Origin: Chryseobacterium sp.
GTDB lineage: Bacteria > Bacteroidota > Bacteroidia > Flavobacteriales > Weeksellaceae
Assembly (NCBI GenBank): GCA_031277615.1
Contig: JAITMC010000028.1
Coordinates: 1 to 64,000, forward strand
DNA: 64,000 nucleotides
Reading direction: 5' to 3'
Shown here piece by piece: positions 36,194-44,140 of this stretch. Position 1 is the stretch's first letter; every line of letters starts with the position of its first letter. The position numbers were made by a program, and so were the translations under genes. Under the pieces are notes generated by a model. That model had not been told where the DNA came from. It did no database searches and was given only the letters and a program-made list of their open reading frames with translations.

Positions 36194-36901
36194 TCAATGC
36201 CCGGCTTCTTTCACTTCTATTCTTCTGTTTTTGACGTCATCCAGTGTATACACTTTATAAACGAAACTTTCTCCATAGATTCTTCTGGCATTTTCTTCCA
36301 CCGTAGTGGAAAATCCGGCTTTTTTTCTTCTCTTATTGACATGTTCCGGGTCTTTTATCGGCCAGATATATTCTGTTTCATATTCTTTACCGTTTTCTTC
36401 CCAGAATTCGCCACTTCCCTGGCTTCCATAAATCTGCTCACGACCCGTCTGCATCAGGTACCGGTCTTCCATCGTCGCTGCCAATTGAAAGGGAATTTCT
36501 TTATTTTTTGCTGCTCTCTGAATAACCGGTAAGTATTTTTCTATTTTTTCTGAATGCTGAATCACATACCACGCCGATTGGTTTGCAGGCTCTCCTACCA
36601 TACTTTTCCCCGGATAGCCATATTGTGAGATGATCTTTTCTATCTTCTGAAGATTTATACTGTCCTGAGCAGCCACCAAACCCCAGCCTTCCTTTGCTAA
36701 TCTCTCTTTATCAATATTCAGTTCTTTTACCAACTCTTCTTTTTTTTCAGGAGTGGTTCCCGATTCAAAAAAAATCCTGTATCCCTGATCTGATTTCATG
36801 ATTTCATCAAGTTCTTTTTTCAATGCTGTATTCAGTTTCTGCTGTTGAGCATTGACAATCCCTGTCAGGAGGATTAAAAAGATGAATAGGATTTTTCTCA
36901 T
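36194..36901 (-). CDS. Secreted DUF6624-like protein
   Basis: 235 residues with a signal peptide (1-18, GIVNAQ). The middle shows ISQYGYPGKSMVGEPA and YVIQHSE, features I associate with the DUF6624 family of unknown function, and the C-terminus is basic. A periplasmic protein inside a cytoplasmic catabolic operon is odd. It follows paaI after 23 bp, so it is on the same transcript. Confidence 0.7.
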   Translation of the reverse strand: MRKILFIFLILLTGIVNAQQQKLNTALKKELDEIMKSDQGYRIFFESGTTPEKKEELVKELNIDKERLAKEGWGLVAAQDSINLQKIEKIISQYGYPGKSMVGEPANQSAWYVIQHSEKIEKYLPVIQRAAKNKEIPFQLAATMEDRYLMQTGREQIYGSQGSGEFWEENGKEYETEYIWPIKDPEHVNKRRKKAGFSTTVEENARRIYGESFVYKVYTLDDVKNRRIEVKEAGH

Positions 36902-36924
36902 TCTGCCGGATTTATGTGGATAAA

Positions 36925-37347
36925 TTACAGCTCGGTTACTTTTTTCCCGATTTTATAAATCGTTCCAACGAATTTTGCGATCAGATCGTTATTCTGGTTG
37001 GTGATTTTAATATCATAAACTGCTGTTTTTCTGGTATCATTAACGAGACTACTTTCTGCTCTGAAAATATCCCCTTCTTTTCCGGCTTTGGTAAAATTGA
37101 TGATACAGTTCAGGGCTACGGCCGCATCTCCGGTATTATTGGAGGAAAATGCCAGTGCAGAATCTGCAAAAGCGAATGTTACACCCCCATGCACTGTTTT
37201 CAGCCCATTGATCATTTCTTTTTTGATCGGCATTTCTATCAGGCAGTAATTTTCTTTTACTTCAATCATCCTGATATTCATCCACTGGGAAAAATAATCC
37301 TGATTGAACATATATTCTGCTACCTGTCTTGGATTCATTTCTGTCAT
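36925..37347 (-). CDS. paaI: PaaI: hydroxyphenylacetyl-CoA thioesterase
   Basis: 140 residues, normal for the hotdog thioesterase family. The catalytic motif is TVHGGVTFAFAD with His53-Gly-Gly and Asp62. PaaI removes CoA from dead-end hydroxylated or ring-CoA intermediates. Its ATG overlaps the TGA of the preceding small gene (ATGA), so it is translationally coupled to it. The alternative Met4 start is less likely because of that overlap. Confidence 0.92.
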   Translation of the reverse strand: MTEMNPRQVAEYMFNQDYFSQWMNIRMIEVKENYCLIEMPIKKEMINGLKTVHGGVTFAFADSALAFSSNNTGDAAVALNCIINFTKAGKEGDIFRAESSLVNDTRKTAVYDIKITNQNNDLIAKFVGTIYKIGKKVTEL

Positions 37348-37676
37348 ACGTTTGTTATTTCTTCATACAGTTCATCGGATAACCTGTCATAAAGATTCAT
37401 TGTTTTACCAAGAATCACCTGTTCATATGAAAGGTTGGTATCGGAATTCACGGCACTATTTTCAACATCATACGGAGCATTGAGGTCAATCCCGTTTTCA
37501 CCTGCCAGCCTTTTAATCAACAGTCTGTATTTTTCATTGAACTTTCCCAATATTTCGAGTTTTTCCTGATCGTTATTCATAGAAAAAAGTTCCCGAATCA
37601 GGTATTCTTTTTCAATTAAAAGCCTGGTTTCCAGTTCTGCCCTGAATTCTTCTATATTCATTTCTGAATGTAACAA
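37344..37676 (-). CDS. Small protein coupled to paaI
   Basis: 110 residues from 37676, or 105 from the Met at 37661 (MNIEEFRAEL). It is helical and highly charged (FRAELETRLLIEKEYLIRELF) and has no recognised family. Its TGA overlaps the paaI ATG. The next gene upstream, paaH, stops 78 bp away beyond an inverted repeat. It is a plausible but uncharacterised member of flavobacterial paa clusters. Confidence 0.65.
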   Translation of the reverse strand: MLHSEMNIEEFRAELETRLLIEKEYLIRELFSMNNDQEKLEILGKFNEKYRLLIKRLAGENGIDLNAPYDVENSAVNSDTNLSYEQVILGKTMNLYDRLSDELYEEITNV

Positions 37677-37681
37677 TTTAA

Positions 37682-37735
37682 CAGTTTACCAATAAAAAGC
37701 TTTGATACGTTCAGCATTGTTATATTGGTAAACTG
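37682..37735. repeat. Perfect 13-bp inverted repeat between paaH and the small gene
   Basis: CAGTTTACCAATA and TATTGGTAAACTG (13 bp, perfect) are separated by 28 nt. It lies in the 77-bp gap and could be an RNA processing or regulatory hairpin. A partial copy (AACTGTTTACCAAC) lies at about 36068-36083. Confidence 0.7.
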
Positions 37736-37753
37736 ATAGATTAGTATATTTTA

Positions 37754-38884
37754 TTATATTTTACGAAGCAAAGGGCTTTGTCTGTACCTTTCTTCCTGAT
37801 ATTCATTATAAAGATTCTGCAGCGTTTCTGAAATTTTTGAGTATCCGATTTCTTTTCCCCAGCCTAATAATCCTTTCGGATAATTTACGCCTTTCTGCAT
37901 GGCCAGCTCAATGTCTTCATCGTTTGCAATCCCTAATCTTTTGGCTTCCACTGCTTCATTGATGAGCATGGAGATGATTCTTAAAAAGATTTGCTCATAA
38001 AGGGCATTATTTTTCTCTGCAACCGGTTTTTCTGCTCCTTCACGATAATCGTAGAAGCCTTTTCCGGTTTTTCTGCCATGAAGTCTGGCCTCAGACATTC
38101 TCTGCTGAAGCAATGAAGGCTTATATTTCGGGTCGTAGAAATAATCTTTGTAAACAGTTGTGGTTACGGCAAAGTTAACATCCACTCCGATAAGGTCCAT
38201 TAATTCAAAAGGTCCCATTTTAAAGCTTCCGAGGGTTTTCATGGCTTCATCCACCTGTTCAGGAGTGGCGATATTTTCTTCAACAATTCTTAATGCTTCT
38301 CCATAATAAGGTCTTGCAATTCTGTTGACAATAAACCCGGGAATATCTTTGGCAATCACAGGTGTTTTCCCCCAATCTTTCATGAGGGTATACATTTTTT
38401 CTGCTAAAGTTTTTTCGGTTAATAGAGATGGAATAATTTCCACCAAAGGCAACAGGGGTGCCGGATTGAAAAAGTGGATCCCGATAAAACGCTCAGGCTT
38501 TTTAAGTTCAGCTCCAAGAGACGTAATGGAAATGGACGATGTATTGGAACCAATAATACAGTCTTCAGAAACATAGGTTTCAAGCTCTGTAAAAACTTTG
38601 GTTTTGATGTCTTTGTTTTCGATGATGGCTTCAATGATCAGTTCACAGTCTTTGAAGTCTTTCAGTTCAGTAGCAATGGAAATATTGGATAAAATTTCGA
38701 CCATTTTTTCTGATGAAATTTTCTGTTTGTCAACCAGCTTGGTTAATGTTTTTTCCAAACCTACAGTTGCTGTTTCTACCTGTTTTGGATTGGCATCATA
38801 AACCCAAACCTTACATCCGTTTGTTGCTGCTACTTGTGCGATGCCGATTCCCATGGTTCCGGCACCTATAATTCCTACATTCAT
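37754..38884 (-). CDS. paaH: PaaH: 3-hydroxyacyl-CoA dehydrogenase
   Basis: 376 residues. The NAD-binding motif is MNVGIIGAGTMGIGIAQ (GAGTMG at 7-12). The 3HCDH N-terminal domain spans about 1-180, with FNPAPLLPLVEI and then PGFIVNRIARPY, and two C-terminal helical domains follow (about 185-285 and 300-376). E. coli PaaH has 475 residues, so this is a shorter form, as is usual in flavobacteria. It oxidises 3-hydroxyadipyl-CoA to 3-oxoadipyl-CoA. The S23 gene precedes it after 40 bp of repeat DNA. Confidence 0.9.
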   Translation of the reverse strand: MNVGIIGAGTMGIGIAQVAATNGCKVWVYDANPKQVETATVGLEKTLTKLVDKQKISSEKMVEILSNISIATELKDFKDCELIIEAIIENKDIKTKVFTELETYVSEDCIIGSNTSSISITSLGAELKKPERFIGIHFFNPAPLLPLVEIIPSLLTEKTLAEKMYTLMKDWGKTPVIAKDIPGFIVNRIARPYYGEALRIVEENIATPEQVDEAMKTLGSFKMGPFELMDLIGVDVNFAVTTTVYKDYFYDPKYKPSLLQQRMSEARLHGRKTGKGFYDYREGAEKPVAEKNNALYEQIFLRIISMLINEAVEAKRLGIANDEDIELAMQKGVNYPKGLLGWGKEIGYSKISETLQNLYNEYQEERYRQSPLLRKI

Positions 38885-38898
38885 AGTTTTAATTTGAA

Positions 38899-38925
38899 AA
38901 TTTGAAAATGAGTTAATTTGAAAAT
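38899..38925. repeat. Left arm of inverted repeat bracketing the S23 gene
   Basis: 27-bp sequence starting AATTTGAAAATGAGTTAA and ending ATTTGAAAAT. It is the inverted near-copy (26 of 27 bases) of the arm at 39285-39311. Its last base is the first base of the S23 stop codon. A shorter direct duplication, AATTTGAAAA, lies just outside at 38891. Confidence 0.85.
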
Positions 38926-39278
38926 TATTTAAATTTTGACGTAGAAATGATTTTAGAAAGAATTAATATAATTTCTTTTAAATTTTTAAACAATTTCTCA
39001 TCCGGAGAACTCAAAAACGGTGATTGTAAACACAATGAAAGCCAATATTCAGTTTCGTCTGCTTCTTTAGCAGCTATCTTTATTTTATGGATAAAATCGG
39101 CCTTACTTTCTGCATTTTGTGCTTCTCTTACATTGGCACCAATTGAAGTTCCTGATTTAAAAATCTGATTGGCAAGCGGAAATCTGTTTGCGTTATATAG
39201 CTCTTCAGAAAATTCAATAATATCCAATGTAAAACCGAAAGTTTTATCTATAATTATATTTTCTCTGTCGTTTCTCAT
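38925..39278 (-). CDS. Four-helix bundle protein (23S rRNA IVS / S23 family)
   Basis: 117 residues, typical for the family. The signature is seen in FPLANQIFKSGTSIGANVREA followed by EYWLSLC, given here as FPLANQIFKSG ... ANVREA ... EYWLSLC. Family members were first found in intervening sequences of 23S rRNA, but no rRNA is near; many Bacteroidota carry dispersed copies of unknown function. It separates paaG from paaH and is bracketed by 27-bp inverted repeats at 38899-38925 and 39285-39311, which suggests it arrived as a mobile cassette. Confidence 0.9.
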   Translation of the reverse strand: MRNDRENIIIDKTFGFTLDIIEFSEELYNANRFPLANQIFKSGTSIGANVREAQNAESKADFIHKIKIAAKEADETEYWLSLCLQSPFLSSPDEKLFKNLKEIILILSKIISTSKFK

Positions 39279-39284
39279 TTCCTC

Positions 39285-39311
39285 ATTTTCAAATTAACTC
39301 ACTTTCAAATT
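39285..39311. repeat. Right arm of inverted repeat bracketing the S23 gene
   Basis: 27-bp sequence starting ATTTTCAAATTAACTCA; inverted copy of the arm at 38899-38925 with one mismatch. It ends 4 bp before the paaG stop codon at 39315 and begins 6 bp from the S23 start codon. Confidence 0.85.
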
Positions 39312-39314
39312 GAT

Positions 39315-40115
39315 TTATTTTCCTTTATAATCAGGTTTTCTTTTCTGTAAAAAGGCATTTACACCTTCTATGAAGTCTTCTGTTTCTGCCGCTTCCTGCT
39401 GAAGATCTCCTTCCAGTTCAAGCTGTTCTTTCAGCGTGTTGGTATAAGAACTGGCAAAAGCTTTCTTGGTTAGCTTAATAGCTGCCGTTGGCATATTAGC
39501 CATTTTCCCAAGGATTTCCATTGATTTCGGAGCAAATTCCTCTTCTGTGAATACTTCTGCAACAAGACCATACGATTTGGATTCTTCGGCAGATAATTTT
39601 TTACCGGTAAATGCTAAATAATTGGCTAATTGTCTACCTAAAAGTTTCGGTAAGAAATACGTTCCTCCTGTATCAGGAATCAGTCCGATATTGGAGAATG
39701 CCTGTGAGAAATAAGCTTTGTTATTGGCCAATACAAAGTCACAGATCAGGGCCAGCATCGCTCCTGCTCCTACTGCCGGACCGTTTACCAAAGCGATCAC
39801 CGGTTTTTTGCAACGTGTAACTTCCATTACCAGGGGATTGTAGTAGTCTACTACAATTTTTCTGATGATATCGTTATCATGGTGCTCTTTTCCTACCACA
39901 AACGCTTCATCCAGATTCTGGCCGGAGCAAAATGCTCTTCCTCTTCCGGAAATGGCTACACATCTTACGGTTTCGTCTTCGCTGCACTCTTTAATAAAAT
40001 CTTTAAGATCAGACAAAGCTGGTTTTGTAAGGGCGTTCATCGTTTCCGGCTGGTTGAGGTAAGCAATTTTCAGCTTCCCGTCAAAATGCGTTTCAATATC
40101 AAGTTGTGTATACAT
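39315..40115 (-). CDS. paaG: PaaG: ring-1,2-epoxyphenylacetyl-CoA isomerase
   Basis: 266 residues. Crotonase features are GRAFCSGQNLDEA (oxyanion), VNGPAVGAGAMLAL and FSNIGLIPDTGGTYFLP; Asp in the last block takes the place of the Glu of hydratases, as in PaaG. PaaG converts the ring epoxide to oxepin-CoA and also shifts double bonds in later steps. It begins after a 137-bp gap below paaD and is followed by the repeat and the S23 gene. Confidence 0.9.
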   Translation of the reverse strand: MYTQLDIETHFDGKLKIAYLNQPETMNALTKPALSDLKDFIKECSEDETVRCVAISGRGRAFCSGQNLDEAFVVGKEHHDNDIIRKIVVDYYNPLVMEVTRCKKPVIALVNGPAVGAGAMLALICDFVLANNKAYFSQAFSNIGLIPDTGGTYFLPKLLGRQLANYLAFTGKKLSAEESKSYGLVAEVFTEEEFAPKSMEILGKMANMPTAAIKLTKKAFASSYTNTLKEQLELEGDLQQEAAETEDFIEGVNAFLQKRKPDYKGK

Positions 40116-40252
40116 AGTTTTTTATTTTTTTTATTTAACAATGCACTAATTTAACAATATAAATCAACGTAGCGGCTTACAATTTTGTAACAATCAGACA
40201 GATTAACAATGCTGTAAATATAAACCGGTATATTGATCAGTTGTTACATATA

Positions 40253-40717
40253 TTAATGACATTTAAAATAATCAAACGGCTCCAGACAGTCTAAGCACTG
40301 ATAAGAAGCCTTACATAAAGTAGACCCGAACCGGCTGATCTGTTTGGTATGTTCCGAACCGCATCTCGGGCACTTTTTCGGTTTCCCGATGTGGTTTTCG
40401 TCTGCTCCTTTTTCAGGAGGGGTGATTCCGAAGGCACGAAGTTTTTCTCTTGCTTCATCGGTCAGCCAGTCTGTCGTCCAGATCGGAAACATCTTGGTCA
40501 CCACTTTCGCATCCCAACCATTTTCCTTCATCATTTTAATGATATCATCTTCAATGGTAAACATTGCAGGACAGGCAGAATAAGTAGGCGTAATGGTTAC
40601 TTCGCAGGTATTGTCACCTGTAACCTGCGCATCTCTCACGATTCCCAATTCCACGATATTGATTACCGGAATTTCCGGATCGGGGATTGTTTCTAATAAC
40701 TGTAATAGGTTGTTCAT
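40253..40717 (-). CDS. paaD: PaaD: Fe-S / metal maturation protein of the epoxidase
   Basis: 154 residues. The N-terminal MIP18/DUF59-like domain has IPDPEIPVINIVELG; the C-terminal zinc-ribbon-like part has CPRCGS, CKASYQC and CLEPFDYFKC. This arrangement is that of PaaD, needed for activity of the PaaABCE monooxygenase, probably through Fe-S cluster delivery. The Cys positions are complete. It follows paaC after 91 bp of repeat-containing DNA. Confidence 0.92.
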   Translation of the reverse strand: MNNLLQLLETIPDPEIPVINIVELGIVRDAQVTGDNTCEVTITPTYSACPAMFTIEDDIIKMMKENGWDAKVVTKMFPIWTTDWLTDEAREKLRAFGITPPEKGADENHIGKPKKCPRCGSEHTKQISRFGSTLCKASYQCLDCLEPFDYFKCH

Positions 40718-40808
40718 TATTAATTTGAGAATTAAATCATTTGAAACTTAAAATGAAATGTGTACATCATTTTCAAATTAACTTATTTTCAAATTGTATC
40801 ATTATTTT
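40718..40808. repeat. AT-rich inverted-repeat element, paaC-paaD gap
   Basis: Left block contains AATTTGAGAATTAAATCATT, right block TCATTTTCAAATTAACTTA and TTTTCAAATT. Same family as the arms around the S23 gene, here without a gene between the blocks. Confidence 0.6.
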
Positions 40809-41558
40809 CTACCATGTACATCCCGGATACGCTCTCTGCATATACTGAAGCTCACAAAGAATAAATCCGAAGTATTCTGTATGATATCCTGTTCTGGATT
40901 TAGGCTGCATGAACGGATTGGCTGGATATTCTAATTTGAAATCTGCAAAATCTTTTTCTGTAATGGCAACAAATTCTTTGTATAATTCGTCTGCATCCGG
41001 AGCAATATTTAAAGCGACCAAATCATCTTCTCCCTCAGTTTTAGCGAATAGTCCTTTGGTATATTCCCAGATATTTTCAATGGCTTTCTCCAAACGTTCA
41101 TGACTTTCTTCTGTTCCCTGAGCGAAAATCTTCATCCAGGATGCAGCATGGGTATAGTGGTATCTTACTTCTTTTAAGGATTTCTGAGCAATCGCAGAAA
41201 GTTCCTCATCCGCGGAGTTTGACAATGCTTCGTACATCAGTTTCTGATATACTGCGAAAACATATACTTTAAGAATCGTCTGAGCATAGTCTTCATTCGG
41301 AAGTTCTGTCCAGTGGGCATTTACATATTCATGCTCGTATCTTAAGAATGCGATATCATCTTCACTTTTTCCGTTGTCAATGACTCTTGAAGCATACACA
41401 TAAAAGTTGTTTGCCTGCCCCAGTTCGTCCAAAGCGATATTCGTTAATGCAATGTCTTCCTCCAAATAAGGACCTTCACCACACCATGCAGACAAACGTT
41501 GTCCCATAATGAAACTGTCGTCTGCTAGTTTTAATAGATAATTATATAATGGGTTCAT
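40809..41558 (-). CDS. paaC: PaaC: phenylacetyl-CoA 1,2-epoxidase structural subunit
   Basis: 249 residues from the ATG at 41558 (MNPLYNYLLKLADD), close to E. coli PaaC (248). A frame starting at 41597 adds 13 residues not seen in the family. It is a ferritin-like helical protein (WCGEGPYLEEDIALTNIALDELGQA in pieces: LEEDIALTNIALDELGQ), the inactive partner that pairs with catalytic PaaA. Part of the paaABCDE run; a 69-bp gap with a small hairpin precedes it. Confidence 0.93.
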   Translation of the reverse strand: MNPLYNYLLKLADDSFIMGQRLSAWCGEGPYLEEDIALTNIALDELGQANNFYVYASRVIDNGKSEDDIAFLRYEHEYVNAHWTELPNEDYAQTILKVYVFAVYQKLMYEALSNSADEELSAIAQKSLKEVRYHYTHAASWMKIFAQGTEESHERLEKAIENIWEYTKGLFAKTEGEDDLVALNIAPDADELYKEFVAITEKDFADFKLEYPANPFMQPKSRTGYHTEYFGFILCELQYMQRAYPGCTW

Positions 41559-41605
41559 TATTTTAGCTTTTGGCTTTTGGCGTATAGCTTTTGACAAGGT
41601 GCAAG

Positions 41606-41625
41606 CAGCTATCGGCCAATAGCTG
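41606..41625. repeat. Small hairpin in paaB-paaC gap
   Basis: CAGCTAT and ATAGCTG (7 bp) around CGGCCA. The neighbouring TAGCTTTTGGCTTTTGGC block is a simple direct repeat of the GCTTTTGG type. Possibly an RNA processing site. Confidence 0.45.
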
Positions 41626-41627
41626 TT

Positions 41628-41909
41628 TTACATATTTTTCACATCGTTTGGAATCTCGTAGAAAGTCGGGTGACGGTAAAGTTTGTCATCAGCCGGATCA
41701 AAGAAAGCTTCTTTGTCTACGCCTTCCGAGGTCACAATATATTTGCTTGGAACCACCCAGACAGAAGTTCCTTCTTTTCTTCTGGTATAAACGTCTCTTG
41801 CGTTCTGCAAGGCCATTTCTGCTGTTGGCGCCTGTACTATTCCAACGTGTTTGTGAGATAATCCCGGTTTAGTCTGTATAAACACTTCCCACATATCTAA
41901 ATTTGCCAT
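41628..41909 (-). CDS. paaB: PaaB: epoxidase subunit
   Basis: 93 residues, the usual length. Motifs WEVFIQTKPGLSHKHVG, EMALQNARDVYTRR and SVWVVPSKYI are characteristic. PaaB links the PaaAC core complexes of phenylacetyl-CoA monooxygenase. A 123-bp repeat-rich gap separates it from paaA. Confidence 0.95.
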   Translation of the reverse strand: MANLDMWEVFIQTKPGLSHKHVGIVQAPTAEMALQNARDVYTRRKEGTSVWVVPSKYIVTSEGVDKEAFFDPADDKLYRHPTFYEIPNDVKNM

Positions 41910-42032
41910 ATTTTAATTTGAAAATTTGAAAATTGGTTAATTTGAAAATTAATGGATTACCTTAATTGAAAATTTGAGAATTATTAACGCTGTTAATTCA
42001 TTTCCAAATTTTCAAACTGGCCTATCTTCAAA
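41910..42032. repeat. AT-rich inverted-repeat element, paaA-paaB gap
   Basis: Left block AATTTGAAAATTTGAAAATT followed by a second GTTAATTTGAAAATTAATG; right block TTCATTTCCAAATTTTCAAA. The arms are the same family as those around the S23 gene. The gap has no ORF. Confidence 0.65.
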
Positions 42033-42971
42033 TTATATTACTTCTTTTTGTTGTTTCTCTGCGAAAGCAATTGCTGCCTCTTTTACCCAGGAGTTTTCTC
42101 TCTGAGCCTTTCTCTTGGTTTCGATACGTTTTTTATTGCAGGGACCGTTTCCTTTCAGGATTTCCATGAATTCATCCCACGGAAGTTCTCCGAAATCATA
42201 GTGCTGTCTTTCCTCGTTCCATTTCAGATCTTTATCCGGAATAGTCAGACCTAAAAATTCAGCCTGAGAAACCGTTACGTCTACGAATCTTTGGCGAAGA
42301 CTGTCATTACTTTCCCTTTTCACTCTGTAATTCATAGAGATTTTAGAGTTGGGTGAGCTGTCATCGTTGGGTCCGAACATCATCAGAGCCGGCCACCAGA
42401 AACGGTTTAATGAAGCCTGAGCCATTTCCTTCTGCTGTTTGGTCCCACGGCAAAGGGCCATCAGAATTTCATATCCCTGTCTTTGGTGAAACGATTCTTC
42501 TTTACAGATTTTAACCATTGCTCTTGAATAAGGTCCGTAAGAATTTCCCATCAGCATCACCTGGTTCATAATAGCTGCACCATCCACCAACCAGCCGATA
42601 GCTCCGATATCTGCCCAGCTCAATGTAGGATAATTAAAGATGCTTGAATATTTTGCTTTCCCTTCCAGCATATCATCGTAGGTAGCATCTCTGTCTGCCC
42701 GGATGCTTCCGTCGCCTAAGGTTTCGGTAGCAGAATAAAGGTATAAACCATGTCCTGCCTCATCCTGAACCTTAGCCAGAAGGGCCATTTTTCTTCTCAA
42801 TGAAGGTGCTCTGGAAATCCAGTTGGCCTCCGGCAGCATTCCTACGATTTCAGAATGCGCATGCTGTGAAATCTGACGAACCAACAATTTCCTGTAATCA
42901 TCAGGCATTACATCTTTGGGTTCTACTTTATTTTCTTCGTGTACGTATTGAACAAATTTTTCTAAGTCCAT
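42033..42971 (-). CDS. paaA: PaaA: phenylacetyl-CoA 1,2-epoxidase catalytic subunit
   Basis: 312 residues from the ATG at 42971 ([15 protein letters not shown]), matching family length; a start at 43010 would add 13 repeat-derived residues. Ferritin-like di-iron protein: [27 protein letters not shown] (EXXH with Glu and His ligands) and [10 protein letters not shown]. It performs the epoxidation of the ring with O2 and electrons from PaaE. PaaE precedes it after an 83-bp gap with repeats. Confidence 0.96.
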   Translation of the reverse strand: MDLEKFVQYVHEENKVEPKDVMPDDYRKLLVRQISQHAHSEIVGMLPEANWISRAPSLRRKMALLAKVQDEAGHGLYLYSATETLGDGSIRADRDATYDDMLEGKAKYSSIFNYPTLSWADIGAIGWLVDGAAIMNQVMLMGNSYGPYSRAMVKICKEESFHQRQGYEILMALCRGTKQQKEMAQASLNRFWWPALMMFGPNDDSSPNSKISMNYRVKRESNDSLRQRFVDVTVSQAEFLGLTIPDKDLKWNEERQHYDFGELPWDEFMEILKGNGPCNKKRIETKRKAQRENSWVKEAAIAFAEKQQKEVI

Positions 42972-43054
42972 AATTTTTGAATTTGAAAATTTGAAAATTT
43001 GGGAATGCATTAATTCATTTTCAAATTAACACATCAGCACATTTTCAAATTCTA
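42972..43054. repeat. AT-rich inverted-repeat element, paaE-paaA gap
   Basis: Left block AATTTGAAAATTTGAAAATT and right block TTCATTTTCAAATTAACACA with a further CATTTTCAAATT. Same family as the other gaps of the cluster. Confidence 0.65.
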
Positions 43055-44140
43055 TTAAACATCATAATTAAGCATCACCACATTCGTTGTCGGGTGACAT
43101 TGGCAGGTAAGAACATAGCCTCTGGCTACTTCATCTTCGGTAAGTGCGTAGTTTTTCTCCATGAAAACCTCTCCCTCCAAAACTTCCGCTTTACACGTAC
43201 AACAAACTCCTCCTTTACATGCAAAAGGTACAGGAAGATTGTCTTTCAATGCTTTATCTAAGATACTCTCTTTTTTGGAATTAAGATGGAATGAATATTC
43301 ATCATCATCAATAATGACCGTTACCATACTTTCGATATTGGCAATCGCTTTGAATTCATCACTCATTTCCTCCGTATTTTCTTCGTCAGGAGCGGTGAAA
43401 TATTCAAATAAAACCTGAATAGCAGGTACTTTTTTATCTTTCTTTAAATAATCGGCAATTCCTTTGATCATTTCTGCCGGTCCACAGATGAAATAGGTTG
43501 CTTCTTTTACATCGATATCGGCATATCTTTCAAACAGTTGTTCCAGTTTTTCAGCAGAAATACGGCCTTCAAATACAGGATCTTCATGTTTTTCACGGCT
43601 TACCAGATATACCACTTTCAGTCTTCCGTTGAACTGTTCTACCAGCTTATCGATCTCCGCTTTTTTCATCACATGATTCATGCTTCTGTTGCTGTAGAAA
43701 AGATAAGCGTTACTGTTCGGTTCCTGATAAAGGCTTTCTTTAATGTTGGATAAAACCGGGCTGATTCCGCTTCCTGCCGCCAAACCTATGTAGGTTTTTA
43801 TGTTGGTAGGGTGATAAGCGGTATTGAAACCACCCATCGGAGGCATTACTTCCAGCAGTTCATCCATATGAAGGTGCTCATTGAAATATCCGGAAACTTT
43901 TCCTCCTTCCAGGAGCTTTACCAATACTTCCAGGGTATTGCTTTTTTCGCTGGGAGCATTGCAGATAGAATAAGAACGTCTTTCTTCATTCCCGTTGATC
44001 ATCATCCGGAAATTAAGATACTGTCCCTGCTTGAACCTGAATTTATCCTTCAGTTCTTCAGGAATTTCTACCGCCACATTTACTGCTTCGGAAGTATCTT
44101 TCTGAACTTTTACAGTCTTAAGTTTATAAAATGAATTCAT
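43055..44140 (-). CDS. paaE: PaaE: phenylacetyl-CoA epoxidase reductase
   Basis: 361 residues. FAD-binding RRSYSICN near residue 60, NAD-binding GLAAGSGISPVLSN, and a C-terminal plant-type [2Fe-2S] domain with CKGGVCCTCKAEVLEG and a fourth Cys in LTCQCHP. It passes electrons from NAD(P)H to PaaA. Its ATG overlaps the TAA of paaK (TAATG), so the two are coupled. Confidence 0.95.
   Translation of the reverse strand: MNSFYKLKTVKVQKDTSEAVNVAVEIPEELKDKFRFKQGQYLNFRMMINGNEERRSYSICNAPSEKSNTLEVLVKLLEGGKVSGYFNEHLHMDELLEVMPPMGGFNTAYHPTNIKTYIGLAAGSGISPVLSNIKESLYQEPNSNAYLFYSNRSMNHVMKKAEIDKLVEQFNGRLKVVYLVSREKHEDPVFEGRISAEKLEQLFERYADIDVKEATYFICGPAEMIKGIADYLKKDKKVPAIQVLFEYFTAPDEENTEEMSDEFKAIANIESMVTVIIDDDEYSFHLNSKKESILDKALKDNLPVPFACKGGVCCTCKAEVLEGEVFMEKNYALTEDEVARGYVLTCQCHPTTNVVMLNYDV

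Noticed and set aside
34752-43054. The repeat elements as a CRISPR array
   Set aside because: The blocks are paired inverted sequences in separate gaps, not equal direct repeats with spacers, and no cas genes exist in the window.
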